From: Brachyhypopomus gauderio
Lineage: Eukaryota; Chordata; Actinopteri; Gymnotiformes; Hypopomidae
Direction of reading: 5' to 3'
DNA: 64,000 nt
Assembly: GCF_052324685.1 (NCBI RefSeq)
Contig: NW_027506895.1
Coordinates: 862,596-926,595, forward strand
A program made the position numbers and the translations under genes. Of this stretch, positions 1 through 12,654 are shown piece after piece. Position 1 is the stretch's first letter, and every line of letters begins with the position of its first letter. The notes beneath the pieces were generated by a model. The model was not told where the DNA came from, did no database searches, and saw only the letters and a program-made list of their open reading frames with translations.

Positions 1-771
1 GCTGAAGAAAGAGTCTCCCAGCAAAACAGGGCCAAGTGCTTCAGGTTTTTTTTTTTTTTTACATTTGCATATTGTCTGAACACTTTAAAGCCCCTTTTTA
101 AACATGCAGTAGGTAGGATTATGCTGATTTCGTAAGCAGTTATGTTTCTTGAAACATGACATCGCGTTTTCAGAAAACTCTAGTGTGAGCAGTTCCGATG
201 CTTGACGGGGAGAAAAAATGTCAATTTTGACAAACCCTTACTGCCTTCAAACAAAATGTTACTTCACATGTCATTTTTTAAATTGTTTGTTACATTCAGT
301 TTGCTGCACTGTCTACACTGCGTAGACGCTTGTCTGTATGAATGCTAAGCTGACCAATGAGACATGGCAGTAACTTAAATCATGGTGGAAACAGATGAAG
401 ACTACGGTGGAAGGCTGCTCACATGCGATCGTGGACTAGGAATGTAGGCTGCTTTTCACCAGGACAGAACAGAGGGCTTCATACAACACCGAAATCTATG
501 CAGTTTTTTTTTACATTTGTTTTGTCCAGTAAAAACTCTTGTCAGAACTTCACTTACATTTGTGTGATGTTTTTAAGTCTTACAAAGGCTGCTTTAATTA
601 CAGCACCCTATAAAATGGTTTAATTAGAACCTTTATAGTCTCAGCAAGACCAAAATCCGCCTGGTGTGTCCGTCTCTGGAGTGACGACGACGAATCAATC
701 GTTAGTCACTGTTGGAAAACACCAGCAGCTCGCACTCCGGGCTGGAACCACCTTGGTGCTGTTGGACTCAC
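1..771 (-). other. disp3: start of disp3 intron 1
   Basis: This is AT-rich noncoding sequence downstream of the disp3 splice donor. No exon encoding the next DISP3 segment was found on the minus strand, and no repeat family was recognised. It reads as ordinary intron. Confidence 0.6.
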
Positions 772-1813
772 CGTGTACGTCGGCCAGGTCGGGGCCCATG
801 CCGTCGAAGTAGACCCTCCCACCGCGCTCGCTGGGGAAGAGGTAGGAGAGGAGGGAGCTGGGCGGGGCGCAGTAGGAGGGCCCCAGAGGGAGGTCCCCCA
901 GAACCTCCAGCGGCTTCCAGCAGAATTGCTCGAAGTGCGGGTGCTGCACGAGGAGGCGCTCCACGTGATGGATGGTGCGGAGGCGCTCCGGGGTGAAGAT
1001 GTTGTCGTCGCCGTCGCCCTGGGCCACGAACACCAGCTCCATCCTCCAGAGGGCCTGCGTCTGCAGGTAGGAGTATCCCGCGAACCTTGCTGTCCGGGCC
1101 AAGCTCGAGCCCGACTCGCCCCGCGATCCCGTCCCGTCGGATTCCCGTTTGGCACGTCGTCTGGAACTCTCGTTCCCGGACCGTCCTCCGCTCGCCCGCT
1201 CCGCTTCGTCTTCGGCGCCGACGGCCTCCTCGGTCTTTCGTTCGTTTTTATCGTTCGTTCTGCCACCGTGCGTACGAGTCTCCTCAGGTTGGCCTTGTTC
1301 GTTTTCCGACACTCCTGGGAGTTTCGTCTCATTGGGCCCCTTAGGGGACTCTTTCCCTTGTCTGTTTAATTTCAGCAAAAGGAGGTCCCTCAGAGCATTG
1401 GAGTCCAAGTCGAACCCTTCCGCGTCCCTCCTGTGCCTGTCCCAGGCCCCTAGCTGGCTCTTCAGCGCCACGGTGAGGGCGTCGAAGCGCTCGGCCGAAG
1501 AATGACTCCTCACCTCGAAAGCGCTGTACGAGAGGTCGATGTCCAGGGGCTCACAGTAGAGGAACATGTAAGCGGAGAGGGCGAAGGGCAGCAGGAAGCC
1601 CGCCACCAGGACCGCCCCGCTCGCCCAGGGGCGTGTGTACACCCAAGCCACCGCCCACCACACCCCCACGCAGGGCTGCTCCCCTCCGCCCTCCCCCGAC
1701 GCTCCTCCTCCTCCTCCTCCTCCTCTTTCCTTCCCGTCTTCCTCGCCTTGCTCCTCATATTCGCCAAAGTCCCACGGAGCCTGGAGCAACAAAGGTTCGT
1801 CCTCCGAGTCCAT
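772..1813 (-). CDS. disp3: Dispatched homolog 3, first coding exon (partial)
   Basis: DISP3 (PTCHD2) is a multipass membrane protein of the Patched/Dispatched sterol-sensing family, linked to sterol homeostasis and neural differentiation. The exon encodes residues 1-347. The start MDSEDEPLL matches the DISP3 N-terminus (an ATG at 1813; the frame is open a few codons upstream but without an ATG). An acidic and poly-Gly tail precedes one membrane segment at about residues 64-86, followed by EPLDIDLSYSAFEVRSH, typical of the family. A low-complexity charged luminal linker follows, then a conserved block (FCWKPLEVLGDLPLG, PPSSLLSYLFPSERGGR, FDGMGPDLADVHG). The exon ends in phase 1 at a GTGAGT donor (771-766). 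No further exon is seen in 1-771, so the gene continues beyond the left edge. DISP1 and DISP2 are less likely because the C-terminal block agrees best with DISP3. Confidence 0.88.
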
Positions 1814-2354
1814 GGTCCACACCTCTTGCGCGGGAGGTGGGAGGGTGGGGGCGGGTGGGTGGGGTGGGGCCGGCTAAGTCGTTTTCCAGTGCGGACGGGT
1901 TAATGCGGCGATAAAGGAGGCTGATTTACGGGTGGGTTGCCAGAGAGCGTTGGGTCGCTCCCAAATGGCCAGTGTGGGGACACGGACCCCAGGCGTTAAT
2001 CCTGTCTCCTGGCAGGCTGCGGGGCTGGAGGCCGCGGCCTGTGTGTCCTGCACAGGGAGGGCGGGAGGGGACACGCAAAAAAAGAGAGAGAACAGTGAGA
2101 AAGTGTGAACCGAGTCTCCAGGGGCAACAAGACGGCCCAGACTGTTAAGCCATCAGTTTAAGATGCCAAACACAGAGAGAAAGCAAGTGTGTGTGTATGG
2201 TGTGAGTGTGTGTGCATGAGAGAGAGAAAGAGAGAGAGATAAAGAGAGAGGGCGGTAATATATTCCTCTCACTTGTCTTCCTCTCTGTGTGCAGACCTCT
2301 GTCTCAGCAGGAGAGCTATGCAAGTAGCTTTCACACCATCAGTAGATGCGCCCG

Positions 2355-2413
<59 letters not shown>

Positions 2414-3341
2414 ACATCAGAGAGAGAGGACCAAGAGCAGAGAGAAGACCACTGTGGACTAGCCCTTGTGGACGCACGATTGCCACTGAAAATTAAATGA
2501 TCTGGCGCCACGCCGGACAAGAGCACGCCCCAAAACTTAGCGCCACTCCGTCCGCACCCTCGCCGGTAGTGGAGTGTGTGCTAACATCAAACAGAATCCC
2601 ATTATCCTGTCAGCATGCACCCGCTGCCCGGCGGAAGACAGGCGTGCCAGCTTACGGGACCCAGCGAGACCTGGGAGTCGTTCTCCTTCAGTAGAGCGTG
2701 GCCCCGGGGAGCCCTAAACAAGAGGCAGAGCGTCCAGAGTGCTGGAGAGGTGGAGAAGTATAGCTCCATAAGCCCTGTATCTCTTTCCCACAGATAGCTT
2801 GCAGAATGCAGCCCTGAGATCAGTGGGAGTCCAGCAGGATCACTGCTTGATTTAGGAGTCGAAGAAGGTACAGCCGTGGACTACAGGGATGCTAATTGGC
2901 ATTCTGGGACACATTTCCGAGCCCTGGGACAGTTTAGAAGTCGTTTTTTGACACATCTGAATAAACCGGAATTAGTCCGAATAAAATTAAGACTTGGACA
3001 TTATCAAGGCTTTGTGCATTTAACTTGTTTCCACTGACAAAGGACAAATTAATTGCAAGGAAAGCGGAACATTAAGACCTGAGTTTGAGGTCACATAAAA
3101 TAATCTTGTTTTACCTTGTTTCACTTAATAATGAAGTGACCACCCCACGTTTTACATCATTGCACTCACATGTCCTGTCTTCCGTTTTTGACAGCCTTGA
3201 ACGTACACTGAAGGCTGACTGACCTCTTTCATGCCCTGCGGGTATTCTGCTGTTGCTGCCCGGGGCCAGACTGTGTGGGGACGGCCGCTTTTCCCCCGAC
3301 GTGGGGGAGGCCATGTGCTGCCCTTCACAGCCGGGGTTAGG
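1814..3341. other. 5' flank of disp3 with (TG)n
   Basis: GC-rich sequence directly upstream of the disp3 start (about 1814-2080) is the likely 5' UTR and promoter, but no TATA box stands out. A purine-rich stretch and a (TG)n microsatellite at about 2357-2410 follow. Open frames through the (TG)n are repeat artefacts. No gene is recognised. Confidence 0.5.
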
Positions 3342-3656
3342 ACACGATTGGTCGATCACTGCATTCTTTTATCCAATCAGCGAAGTTAAGGCTAATTCCA
3401 GAGTCATTATGACACATAGACATAGACAGATAGGATGTCTGAACCGGACGATCTCTGAATGTAAAGAAGGAATCTTCCACTGAATCTTCCAAAGCTTTCC
3501 AGCTTTATCGCATTGAAAAGAATACGGTCCTTAACAGTTTGTGATAATTATCCCCATAAGCTTTTCCCTTAAAAGCTGTGAAAACTGTAAACTGAAATTT
3601 CTCCACTAAATAAGTAATAAGGCACAGTATACTTAAACAAGGACATTTTGGAATGT
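3342..3656. repeat. direct repeat, copy 1
   Basis: About 315 bp are nearly identical to 4725-5031, in the same orientation with a period of about 1.38 kb. The copy starts at ACACGATTGGTCGATCAC and ends at ACATTTTGGAATGT. Copy 1 carries about 8 extra bases in an ATAGACA tract. There are no TG..CA ends and no primer-binding site, so it is not an obvious LTR. Local duplication is the simplest explanation. Confidence 0.85.
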
Positions 3657-4437
3657 GGTTTCACGGTGCCCAGGGTCTTAGGATGAAATACGGCATCAGA
3701 GCAAAATGAATTCAGTCTGTTGAGCTCTTCAGAGTGCTGTCTGGCTAAGGAATTCATTTGAGTCAAACCGAGAGGCTGGCGTGTGTCTCCAGGCAGGAGG
3801 AGCCTTACGATGCCAGGTTACTAGATGTGTGACTGTAACCTGATCAGTGCACTGGGAATCATTCAAAAAGACTCGGTGATGATCTCAGCATGTTAAATAG
3901 CATTCTGGCCATGTATTTGAGGCTATAGCAAAAATACTAAAATGCATTCCCCCACACACACACCCCCTTCTAAAAAAAACACCACTAAAACAATTTTCTC
4001 TCAAGTCGACTTTATGCCACATAGCTTTGCACGATTTGAGGAGAGGGCTCTCGGAGTGAAGGCAGTCTAAACATTACAAAAGACATTATCAAAAGCATCA
4101 ATATTTCACTATTTCACAACTTCTTAGGATTATACCTGAGGAACTGGGGCACAGTTGGTGCAACTAGGTTTAATTGGAGAGCACACTATGAACTCATCAT
4201 GCACTCACAAGTACACACTCAGACAAACACACACACACACACGCATGCCTGTTCGTAAAACGCTGATCCACTGCAGCAATGCTCAGAGATGCAGACTATA
4301 TTACCCTACATCAATAGTCACTTCAACAGATGATGAGAACATTACGTTATAGGAGGCTGTCCTAGTTTTGACACTGAATCATTATTCTGATGAATCTGAC
4401 ATGGTCTGCCAAATGACACCAGTTGCATATTCTCCAT

Positions 4438-4675
4438 CAGAGATGAGGGGGATCTATAGATCTCAGAGTTTGGAGGATCTATAGACTTCCAATACCAGAG
4501 GGATCTGTAGACCTCAGAGATTAAGGGGATCTATAGACTTCAGAGATGAGGAGGATCTGTAGACCACTGAGACGAGGGCGATCTATAGACCTCAGACACA
4601 GGTGGATCCATAGACCTCTAAAATTGGGGGATCTATAGACCTCAGAAATGAAAGATATCTAGAGATATATAGGCC
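4438..4675. repeat. short degenerate tandem repeat (about 30 bp unit)
   Basis: Seven or so imperfect copies of a unit containing GGGATCTATAGACCTCAGA lie between the two direct-repeat copies. There is no coding potential. Confidence 0.75.
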
Positions 4676-4724
4676 TTTGGTAAATCTAAGCAGTAGTCTG
4701 TGGGTGTCTGTTAATGATGATTAA

Positions 4725-5031
4725 ACACGATTGGTCGATCACTGCATTCTTTTATCCAATCAGCGAAGTTAAGGCTAATTCCAGAGTCATTATGACACAG
4801 ACAGACAGGATGTCTGAACCGGGTGATATCTGAATGTAAAGAAGGAATCTTCCACTGAATCTTCCACAGCTTTCCAGCTTTATCGCATTGAAAAGAATAC
4901 GGTCCTTAACAGTTTGTGATAATTATCCCCATAAGCTTTTCCCTTAAAAGCTGTGAAAACAGTAAACTGAAATTTCTCCACTAAATAAGTCATAAGGCAC
5001 AGTTTACTTAAACAAGGACATTTTGGAATGT
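4725..5031. repeat. direct repeat, copy 2
   Basis: This is the second copy of the sequence at 3342-3656. The match is nearly base for base over about 300 bp, then flanks diverge abruptly on both sides. Confidence 0.85.
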
Positions 5032-6585
5032 TTTATGAAGCAAAAATGTTCTTTTAAAACCAGACAAAAAACTATTCCAATTGAAAGAATCGCAGGGTTA
5101 GATCAATCTACCCTACAGGCTCCAGAAGTGATATAATTACTGGATTAACGTAATCTCTGCAACCTTTGGCCAGATATACAATGACATCTCCATATAAATG
5201 ACGGTTTAAATGTGTGTGCTGTGCTGTTGTGACTGTGAGCCCCACTGAGCCGCCCTCAGCCTTAACATGGTCTTGAGATCTACAGAAATCAGTACCATGG
5301 GAGAGAGAGACCTATGAGAGACAGAGACAGAGAGCAGAAAGAGAGGTAGAAATGAGACACAGAAACAGAGAGACAGAGTGAGACAAAAAAAAAACAAAGA
5401 GAGACAATAGAAAAAAAGACACGTAAATATTCTGTGTTTCTGTAAATTGAACATATCTACAGCGCTTTTCCACTTTTTACCATCATAAATGTACAAATGT
5501 TCTGAGCTAAAAGCAGCGAAACTCCAAATTCACCTGTCACAGAATCCAAAACACTGTTTGCTCGTTTTAATATCGTCCCACCGCCAGACAGCAGACCTGG
5601 GTCTGCAATTCAATATTTACAGGCCCTGACCCGACCAGAGACAAACAGCAGATTAACGCGACACTAAGAAAGAACCGAGCCCGGACGGCGTGGGGCAACA
5701 TTCGGAGCAGCTGAGGGACATCTGCTTGCTGGAAGCGCCAGTCTCGCTCTGGAGGGAGATTTAAATAGATTCTGCCTGTGACTGACAGCTGCGGGCCGAG
5801 CCGTTATCGGGCGGCCTCGTGCGCTTTGTTCTTCTGGGGTGGTGAGATATGCTCTCCTGTGGCATCGTGTTGGGCGTGACGGGCTAAACCAACACACCCT
5901 CTCCGCATGTCACCGAAGGCTTGTGCAACCCCGTTTGCATACATGATTGACAGCGAGAGGGAGATCAGGCGGATCTTGGACTGCCTTAGTTGCATAATAA
6001 TGAGAAATGAAAAAAAAAAAACAAAAAAAAAAAACAAAACAAAAACCACAATAGCTGGTGCCTACCATGCCGCTGCTAGAATGGGAACTGTGTGTTATCT
6101 TTAAATTCGCATGCCGTGATTTCACGGCTTGTGTAGGCCTGTGCGACACGACGCTACTGGAGGTGCTCTTCGCTTTTAAAAGCCCGAAGTTCATTCCAAG
6201 CAACTCATTTCAGGCGAATCCCACTACCGCATGTGTAAACAGTGGTGGAGCAGTGCGTTATATGCCACAAATAGGCCAGTTTTTGCAGTTTCTCTCTCAA
6301 AGATAAAAGTATGCTGGAGTAGACAGACACAATCTAGAAAAATTACATCTAGACATTTATATGACCTTTGTGGTCAGATGAGCGAATGAGTCTGTGCGTG
6401 CAGTTCTGAGTTGTTACAGGAATTCTCAAAGGGGGGTTTTGTCTGTTTGTTTCTATTAATCCAACATCTTCATCACTTCAGGCTTTGAAAGGTCTGAGGC
6501 TGAAGGACTCTGGGATGTCTGACATTGTGCTGTACCAATGAAGTGAACTTTCTTGAACTCTACATGCATGTCTGAACACTGGCCC
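5032..6585. other. intergenic, no gene recognised
   Basis: Mixed-composition DNA with a GA-rich tract (about 5300-5420) and an A-rich tract (about 6008-6045). The open frames are short and match no family I recognise. Confidence 0.5.
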
Positions 6586-7686
6586 TGAATCTACCTGCAG
6601 TCTGAGTCTACCTGCAGTCTGATTCTACCTGCAGTCTGAGTCTACCTGCAGTCTGAGTCTACCTGCGGTCTGACTCAACATGCAGTCTGATTCTACCTGC
6701 AGTCTGACTCTACCTGCAGTCTGAGTTTGCCTGCAGTCTAACTCTACCTGCAGTCTGAGTCTACCTGCAGCCTGACTCTTACATGCAGTCCAAGTCTACC
6801 TGCAGTCTGAGTCTGCAGTCTGATTCTACCTGCAGTCTGACTCTACATGCAGTCTGACTCTACCTGCAGTCTGACTCTACATGCAGTCTGATTCTACCTG
6901 CAGTCTGAGTCTACATGCAGTCTGATTCTACCTGCAGTCTGAGTCTACATGCAGTCTGAGTCTACCTGCAGTCTGACTCTACACGCAGTCTGAGTCTACC
7001 TGCAATATGATTCTACCTGCAGTCTGACTCTACATGCAATCCGAGTCTACCTGCAGTCTGATTCTACCTGCAATCTGACTCTACCTGCAGTCTGACTCTA
7101 CCTGCAGTCTGACTCTACCTGCAGTATGACTCTACCTGCAGTCTGACTCTACATGCAGTCTGACTCTACATGCAGTATGACTCTACCTGCAGTCTGACTC
7201 TACCTGCAGTCTGACTCTACATGCAGTCTGACTCTACATGCAGTCTGAGTTTGCCTGCAGTCTGACTCTACCTGCAGTCTGACTCTTACATGCAGTCCAA
7301 GTCTACCTGCAGTCTGATTCTACCTGCAGTCTGACTCTACATGCAGTCTGACTCTACCTGCAGTCTGACTCTACATGCAGTCTGACTCTACATGCAGTCT
7401 GAGTCTACCTGCAGTCTGACTCTACATGCAGTCTGAGTCTACATGCAGTCTGATTCTACCTGCAGTCTGAGTCTACCTGCAGTCTGACTCTACACACAGT
7501 CTGAGTCTACCTGCAGTATGATTCTACCTGTAGTCTGACTCTATATGCAGTCTGAGTCTACCTGCAATCTGACTTTACCTGCAGTCTGACTCTACCTGCA
7601 GTATGACTCTACCTGCAGTCTGACTCTACCTGCAGTATGACTCTACCTGCAGTCTGACTCTACCTGCAGTCTGACTCTACCTGCAG
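6586..7686. repeat. 17-bp minisatellite, about 64 units
   Basis: The unit is TCTACCTGCAGTCTGAC with T/G/C variation at the last base, CTACC/CTACA alternation and occasional one-base changes. Most units carry a CTGCAG site. The array is about 1.1 kb, with several larger internal blocks that recur, as expected from unequal exchange or replication slippage. Confidence 0.97.
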
Positions 7687-10565
7687 CCATGACATCTCTA
7701 GCTCATCATGAAAAATCGCAGTGGCCACAGAAGCCTGGAAAGTAGAAGATACGCAATTACAGCTTCTACAAACACACATGAAGCATCCTGACACCTTCAG
7801 GACGTTTTGAACACCTCCGCACAATTTGCCAAACTTCTGCTATAAAACACGAAGATGACTGCTGGTTCTGGGAGGTGTCACAGGACCAGTGATCATCATA
7901 AAGAGCTTGAGGTTCTACTCCCTGGTCCACATCATTTTCGCAAATCTGACGTGCAATCGCCAATTTTAGATCTGCTGCATATGTTCCTCTCAAAGCGTGG
8001 TTGATGTACGGCCCCTTTGTTAAGTCTGTGTCGTAAATTTATAAAAATTCCATCAATATCTGGCAGCCTTGTTTAACTCCAGTAATAGGCTACACAGCAG
8101 TTCATTGCAGGTGGCTCGATCTGTCTCACTCCCTTACACAGAGCTCGAAATTGGTCCTGCGTCTCACTGTAATCTCAGCCTCTCCCATTGTCCTGCCAGT
8201 GACGGTTTGACGGTACGACGTATAATTCCATAAACCTCCACTGTAAAAGCATGGAAGATGATTTCTCACTCATACAGACACATTACAGCCCGTGATCTTG
8301 ATCGGATCGTGCCGGGACGTCTTGTTCGAGCCGGGCTGAGTCACAAGACTCGTCGTGAAGCGTCTGAGTTCCTGAGTCGCGGATGGGATCGTAACACCGG
8401 CGCCAGTTTGGGTTTGGGTGTGGACAGATGCCCGTCTTCAATGGACCCCTTCAAACTCATTCAAAGAGGAAAGTCATTTGCGGCAACAAATAGCCGTTCG
8501 TTTGTAAGACAGGAAGAAACGGGCGGGTTATTGTTCTGAGCGGAGTGTCCGCTGCGCAGTAATTGACTCCACCAGGCCCAAATTAACAGTAGCCTGGAGC
8601 CAAAACCATTTATTCTAATTTCCTACCGGACTTTGAGGTGGAGAGTAAATTGTAACAGCCCACAGGAAGTGAACATCATGAATAAATACATATGCATTAG
8701 GCCCATTTTAATTACAGCCTTTGAAACTATTAGCGCTAAGTAGGGCCTTTGTTTTATAGTGCACATATGACTTGTGGTCCCAGTTATTTTTGTTGTAGTA
8801 TGACACACTCGGCAAAGAATCTATAAAAAAGAGAAAAAAAAGTGTATACATGAAAAATTCACTAAAGGACAGAGTTGAATAGAACAGTCGTTTTCTATAG
8901 AGGTTCAAATTCCCTTTTATAAATCAAAGGCCGGTGGAGACGCAATATTCAAAAGACTAGAGCTAACCTTTTCGGTTGGGTCGGACGCTAAGTTCACGTA
9001 TGTCGGCGTCTCACGTGCTTGGCGTGGTGCCGTCATATCACGAGAGTCGCGACACACGTGCAGAAGGGCAGTGCGGCTCACTGTTAAACACAACCCAGAA
9101 TGCTCTCTGTCCTTGAGAGGCCCGAAGACGTGATGAACGCGGGACGACTCGGGCACTGACGTGCTGTAAATAAGCCAGCCGCCTGTCCAACGACGCCACA
9201 GGAAGGACACGCCGTCGGGACAACGGTGCGTAGCAGGGCCCTCTGCCTCAGTACAGCTCCAAATCACCCAGGTGACTTTGGACTGACAAGCCTTTTCATC
9301 GTATTTTCCGTTACTATAAGGATCAATCACACACACACACACACACGCACGCACACACACCCATAGAAGCAGCAGCATAAATATCCAAGGTTTTTTCTCT
9401 TAAGCCTCTTTGTACTGGATTTTACTGAATCTGTAAGTCACCAGAACAGGCCTATCTGTGACGGCTGGGAGCCCGAGTAACTCATGGAACCGGTTATGTT
9501 TAATAGATCAGATGAAGTAGACTTTGCACTTACAGAGACACAATGGTGAAAAATGGACAGAAAACTGCAAGATTCGTATTTCTAGTTATCAGTGCTGTGT
9601 GGCCATATCTGCGCTCAACAGAATGTAGGCTATTCTCTTTAAGTGTCCGTCTCTGACCTGTGATCCTGTATACTGTCACGCTTTTATCTAGTTTAAAATG
9701 TTCAAAAACAAGAGGTTGAAAATGAGCAGAGAGGGTCGTGATTCATTCAGAGATTTTTTTTTTTGCAAAATATTTATTCATATAGTAGGCCTACGTGATG
9801 ATGTCATTACCAGAGAAAAAAAACGAATTGCTCGAGTGATCAAGTTCGGAGCAGTTTTCCATACGATTCCTTACCGAAAGGAATTTATGAACTCTTGGAC
9901 CTTTACATTTACATTTCAACAGCCGTTTGTAAATCTCACGTTTTCATACACCACAGTGGTATCTCTTGGCAGGGTAATCTGGGTAATATTTGTGTGTGCG
10001 TCGGTGTGTGCTTTACCACATGTCAGTGAAGCAAGATGCCTAAACCTCCCCATCAGACAGCTGCTAAAAATAGCCTGTTTCCTTCCCTTCCTCTGCCCCC
10101 CCCCCCACCAACCCTTCCTCAGCCTCCGAACCCCCCCACACCCCCACCCCCCCACGCCCCCACCCCCCCACACCCCCACCCTTTCTGTCACTCTTCCCTT
10201 GCGTTCACATTGGCATAAATTCATGGACCTCACATCGTTGCCATTTAAAGGAATGTCCATCTTCGGGGCAGAGATCTGGGGATCCATAAGGAGTCTGAAT
10301 GTTACTTTAAGGATCAAGGCTCAAGGCGTCTAGGCTGGACATGGTGTGGAAAAGATGTGTCAACTTTTATGCTTTTGCCTGCGAACACTTGAGTGGTTAC
10401 ATCAAGAGGAGACTGGCTCTCTGCGGGCTCACCTGAGCTGCTCAGAAAGGTGCGCACCAAGAAGAGAGAGAGGTGAGAGGAGGAATGGAGAAAGAGGAGA
10501 AAGAGGGGGGGAGGGGGGAGGGGAGTGTAAAAGCAGCCTCGCTATTGCTTAAAGAAAAAGAAGGG
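7687..10565. other. intergenic, no gene recognised
   Basis: Unique-looking DNA. It contains a (CA)n near 9329-9360, AT-rich stretches, and a C-rich tract at 10096-10180 (CCCCCCACA-type). The moderately long open frames at 8258-8539, 8917-9378 and 9698-10333 show no domain or family resemblance and no convincing splice context, so they are not called as genes. Confidence 0.5.

Positions 10566-10566
<1 letters not shown>

Positions 10567-10658
<92 letters not shown>
10567..10658. repeat. (GATA)n microsatellite, about 23 units
   Basis: A perfect GATA tetranucleotide run is followed by a short (GT)n. It is flanked by GA-rich sequence. Confidence 0.98.
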
Positions 10659-10877
10659 GTGTGTGTGTAAATGTGAGAGAGGAGAAGAGTGACAGTAAGT
10701 GAATGAGAGAAAAAGGGAGATGGAGAATGAGAGAAGGAGTGAGAGAGAGACAGAGCAAGAAGATGGCAAGAGAGACACAGCTCACACACAAAAGCTTTCA
10801 GTTTACCACATGTGGTTTTCACAGAGATCTGACATTGTGGGCATAGGATTTTAAAGATTTGTCAAAAGGTATCTGTG

Positions 10878-10879
<2 letters not shown>

Positions 10880-10915
<36 letters not shown>

Positions 10916-11099
10916 AGAGCCACACAGAAAGACACACACACACACACACACACATGCACGCTCGTGCACACACACACAAAGGAACTGATTTTGACTACGG
11001 AAAACCATCTGTGAAGGTGCTGATTGATGTGGATCTGGGATCACCCCTGTGATCCAGGAGGAAGAGCTTTTACTTTTCTCTCACACTTTAGACAGACAT

Positions 11100-11177
<78 letters not shown>

Positions 11178-11627
11178 ACTTTAACTAGTCTTGTTTCATT
11201 CAGGTGAAGGCTGAGCACCTGGACTTCCCTGAGCAGAGACGAGCAGGCGGTTCTGGATGACAGAGGGCAGAACTCTTACCTGAGCGCCACCGGTTTCCCG
11301 CTGCAGGAATGTCCCGAAAGCTCTAAGCCAGCCAGCGATTCATTATTACATTTTATTTACCTTGTCCTTTTGCTGTGTGAAAACCGAGTAAACTAGGCTG
11401 TGAAATTAAAAAAAAAACACAAGCATGTCCAAACCCTCACAGGTTGAAAGACCAGCCGCGCTGGAGCCCGCACACCTTTCCTGCTCTCACTCCGTCTCCC
11501 CTCGTCTCGATTTGCGCTCGTGCCTTGCGATGTGTCTTTTGTTCCGCTCCTTCACTTTCCCCCACAGTGCTGTATTCGGTTGTCCAGGCGACAGCTTCAC
11601 TGAGAGAACGGTTTCTCTGTGAGCGTG

Positions 11628-11676
<49 letters not shown>

Positions 11677-12295
11677 CCTCTCTTGCTCTCCCTCACTGCT
11701 TTGTTCGGGTTCCGTCTCAGGCAGGCTCACTGGCTTTGAGGGGAGTCGTGAGGGAGCCGCGGGGAGACACAGGGCAGGACGCTCCCCACCCCGCTGTCGT
11801 GAGGCTCACGTGCCTCAGTCCTGCTCAGCGGACCATGTGCTGTGTTAATCCAGCTGCAGGATTACGAGTAATAATGAAACTCCTCAGCTAACGCCGCTGG
11901 TCCCCCTCAGATTATCATGGTTTAGTCTTGAGAGAGAGAAAGGGGGGAGAGGGGGAGAGAGGGGGAGAGAGAGAGTGAGTGAGAGAGGAGGGGAGAGAGG
12001 GTTTGGGGTGATGAATGAAATACAGGAGATTGATTGGATATTGGGGGGAAAATACATGTACATTTGTTAATATCCATTATGGTGGTACTGAGTATTTATT
12101 CTACAGCTGCTAACGCAACATTATTATTATGTATTATCATCTGTACTGTTGAACTATTATAGAATATAATTCCACTGCTTCATCTTTACATCACAACTGG
12201 ATTATTTTACAGTCAGATGAAACTAATCCAGTCATCACAATAAGATTCAAACCCCCATAAAAATACCATTATATAATAAATGGAGTAAATGGGAC

Positions 12296-12363
<68 letters not shown>

Positions 12364-12500
12364 ATCACAATGCCAAATGGCAGTATCTTGAAGCAGGCTG
12401 ACATTTAGATTCCTGCTAGCCTTTTCAGTTAAAGAGACAACTGAAAGGAGGGGGGGGGGTGGTACTGTAGGTACACACACACACACACACACACCCTTCT
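10880..12500. repeat. cluster of microsatellites
   Basis: Within this stretch are (GA)n near 10881-10912, (CA)n near 10934-10980, a long (CA)n at about 11105-11174, (CT)n at about 11627-11670, GA-rich sequence at 11931-12000, (AC)n at about 12300-12358 and another short one near 12474-12494. Unique sequence between them shows no recognisable gene. Confidence 0.95.
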
Positions 12501-12654
12501 GCTTAAAGAAGTTATAAGTTGATAACTTACATTTAACCTTGACATTAAGTGAGTAATTGGACTCTCTTGGTTACCTTGGTAAATGTCTATGGAAATTGCT
12601 GCTTATAAGAGCATAAGGCCTCACAGGATAGCCTGCACGTCACTGAGAACATAT

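Noticed and set aside
3342-5031. LTR retrotransposon with two 300-bp LTRs
   Set aside because: The copies lack TG..CA ends, target duplication, a primer-binding site and any internal coding sequence.
8258-8539. 93-codon plus-strand frame
   Set aside because: No family resemblance, and no splice signals or promoter to support it.
9698-10333. 211-codon plus-strand frame
   Set aside because: No recognisable domain, contains a C-rich low-complexity tract, and a similarly open frame exists on the opposite strand.
10567-10658. GATA repeat as a sex-chromosome marker
   Set aside because: GATA runs occur throughout fish genomes; nothing here ties it to sex determination.
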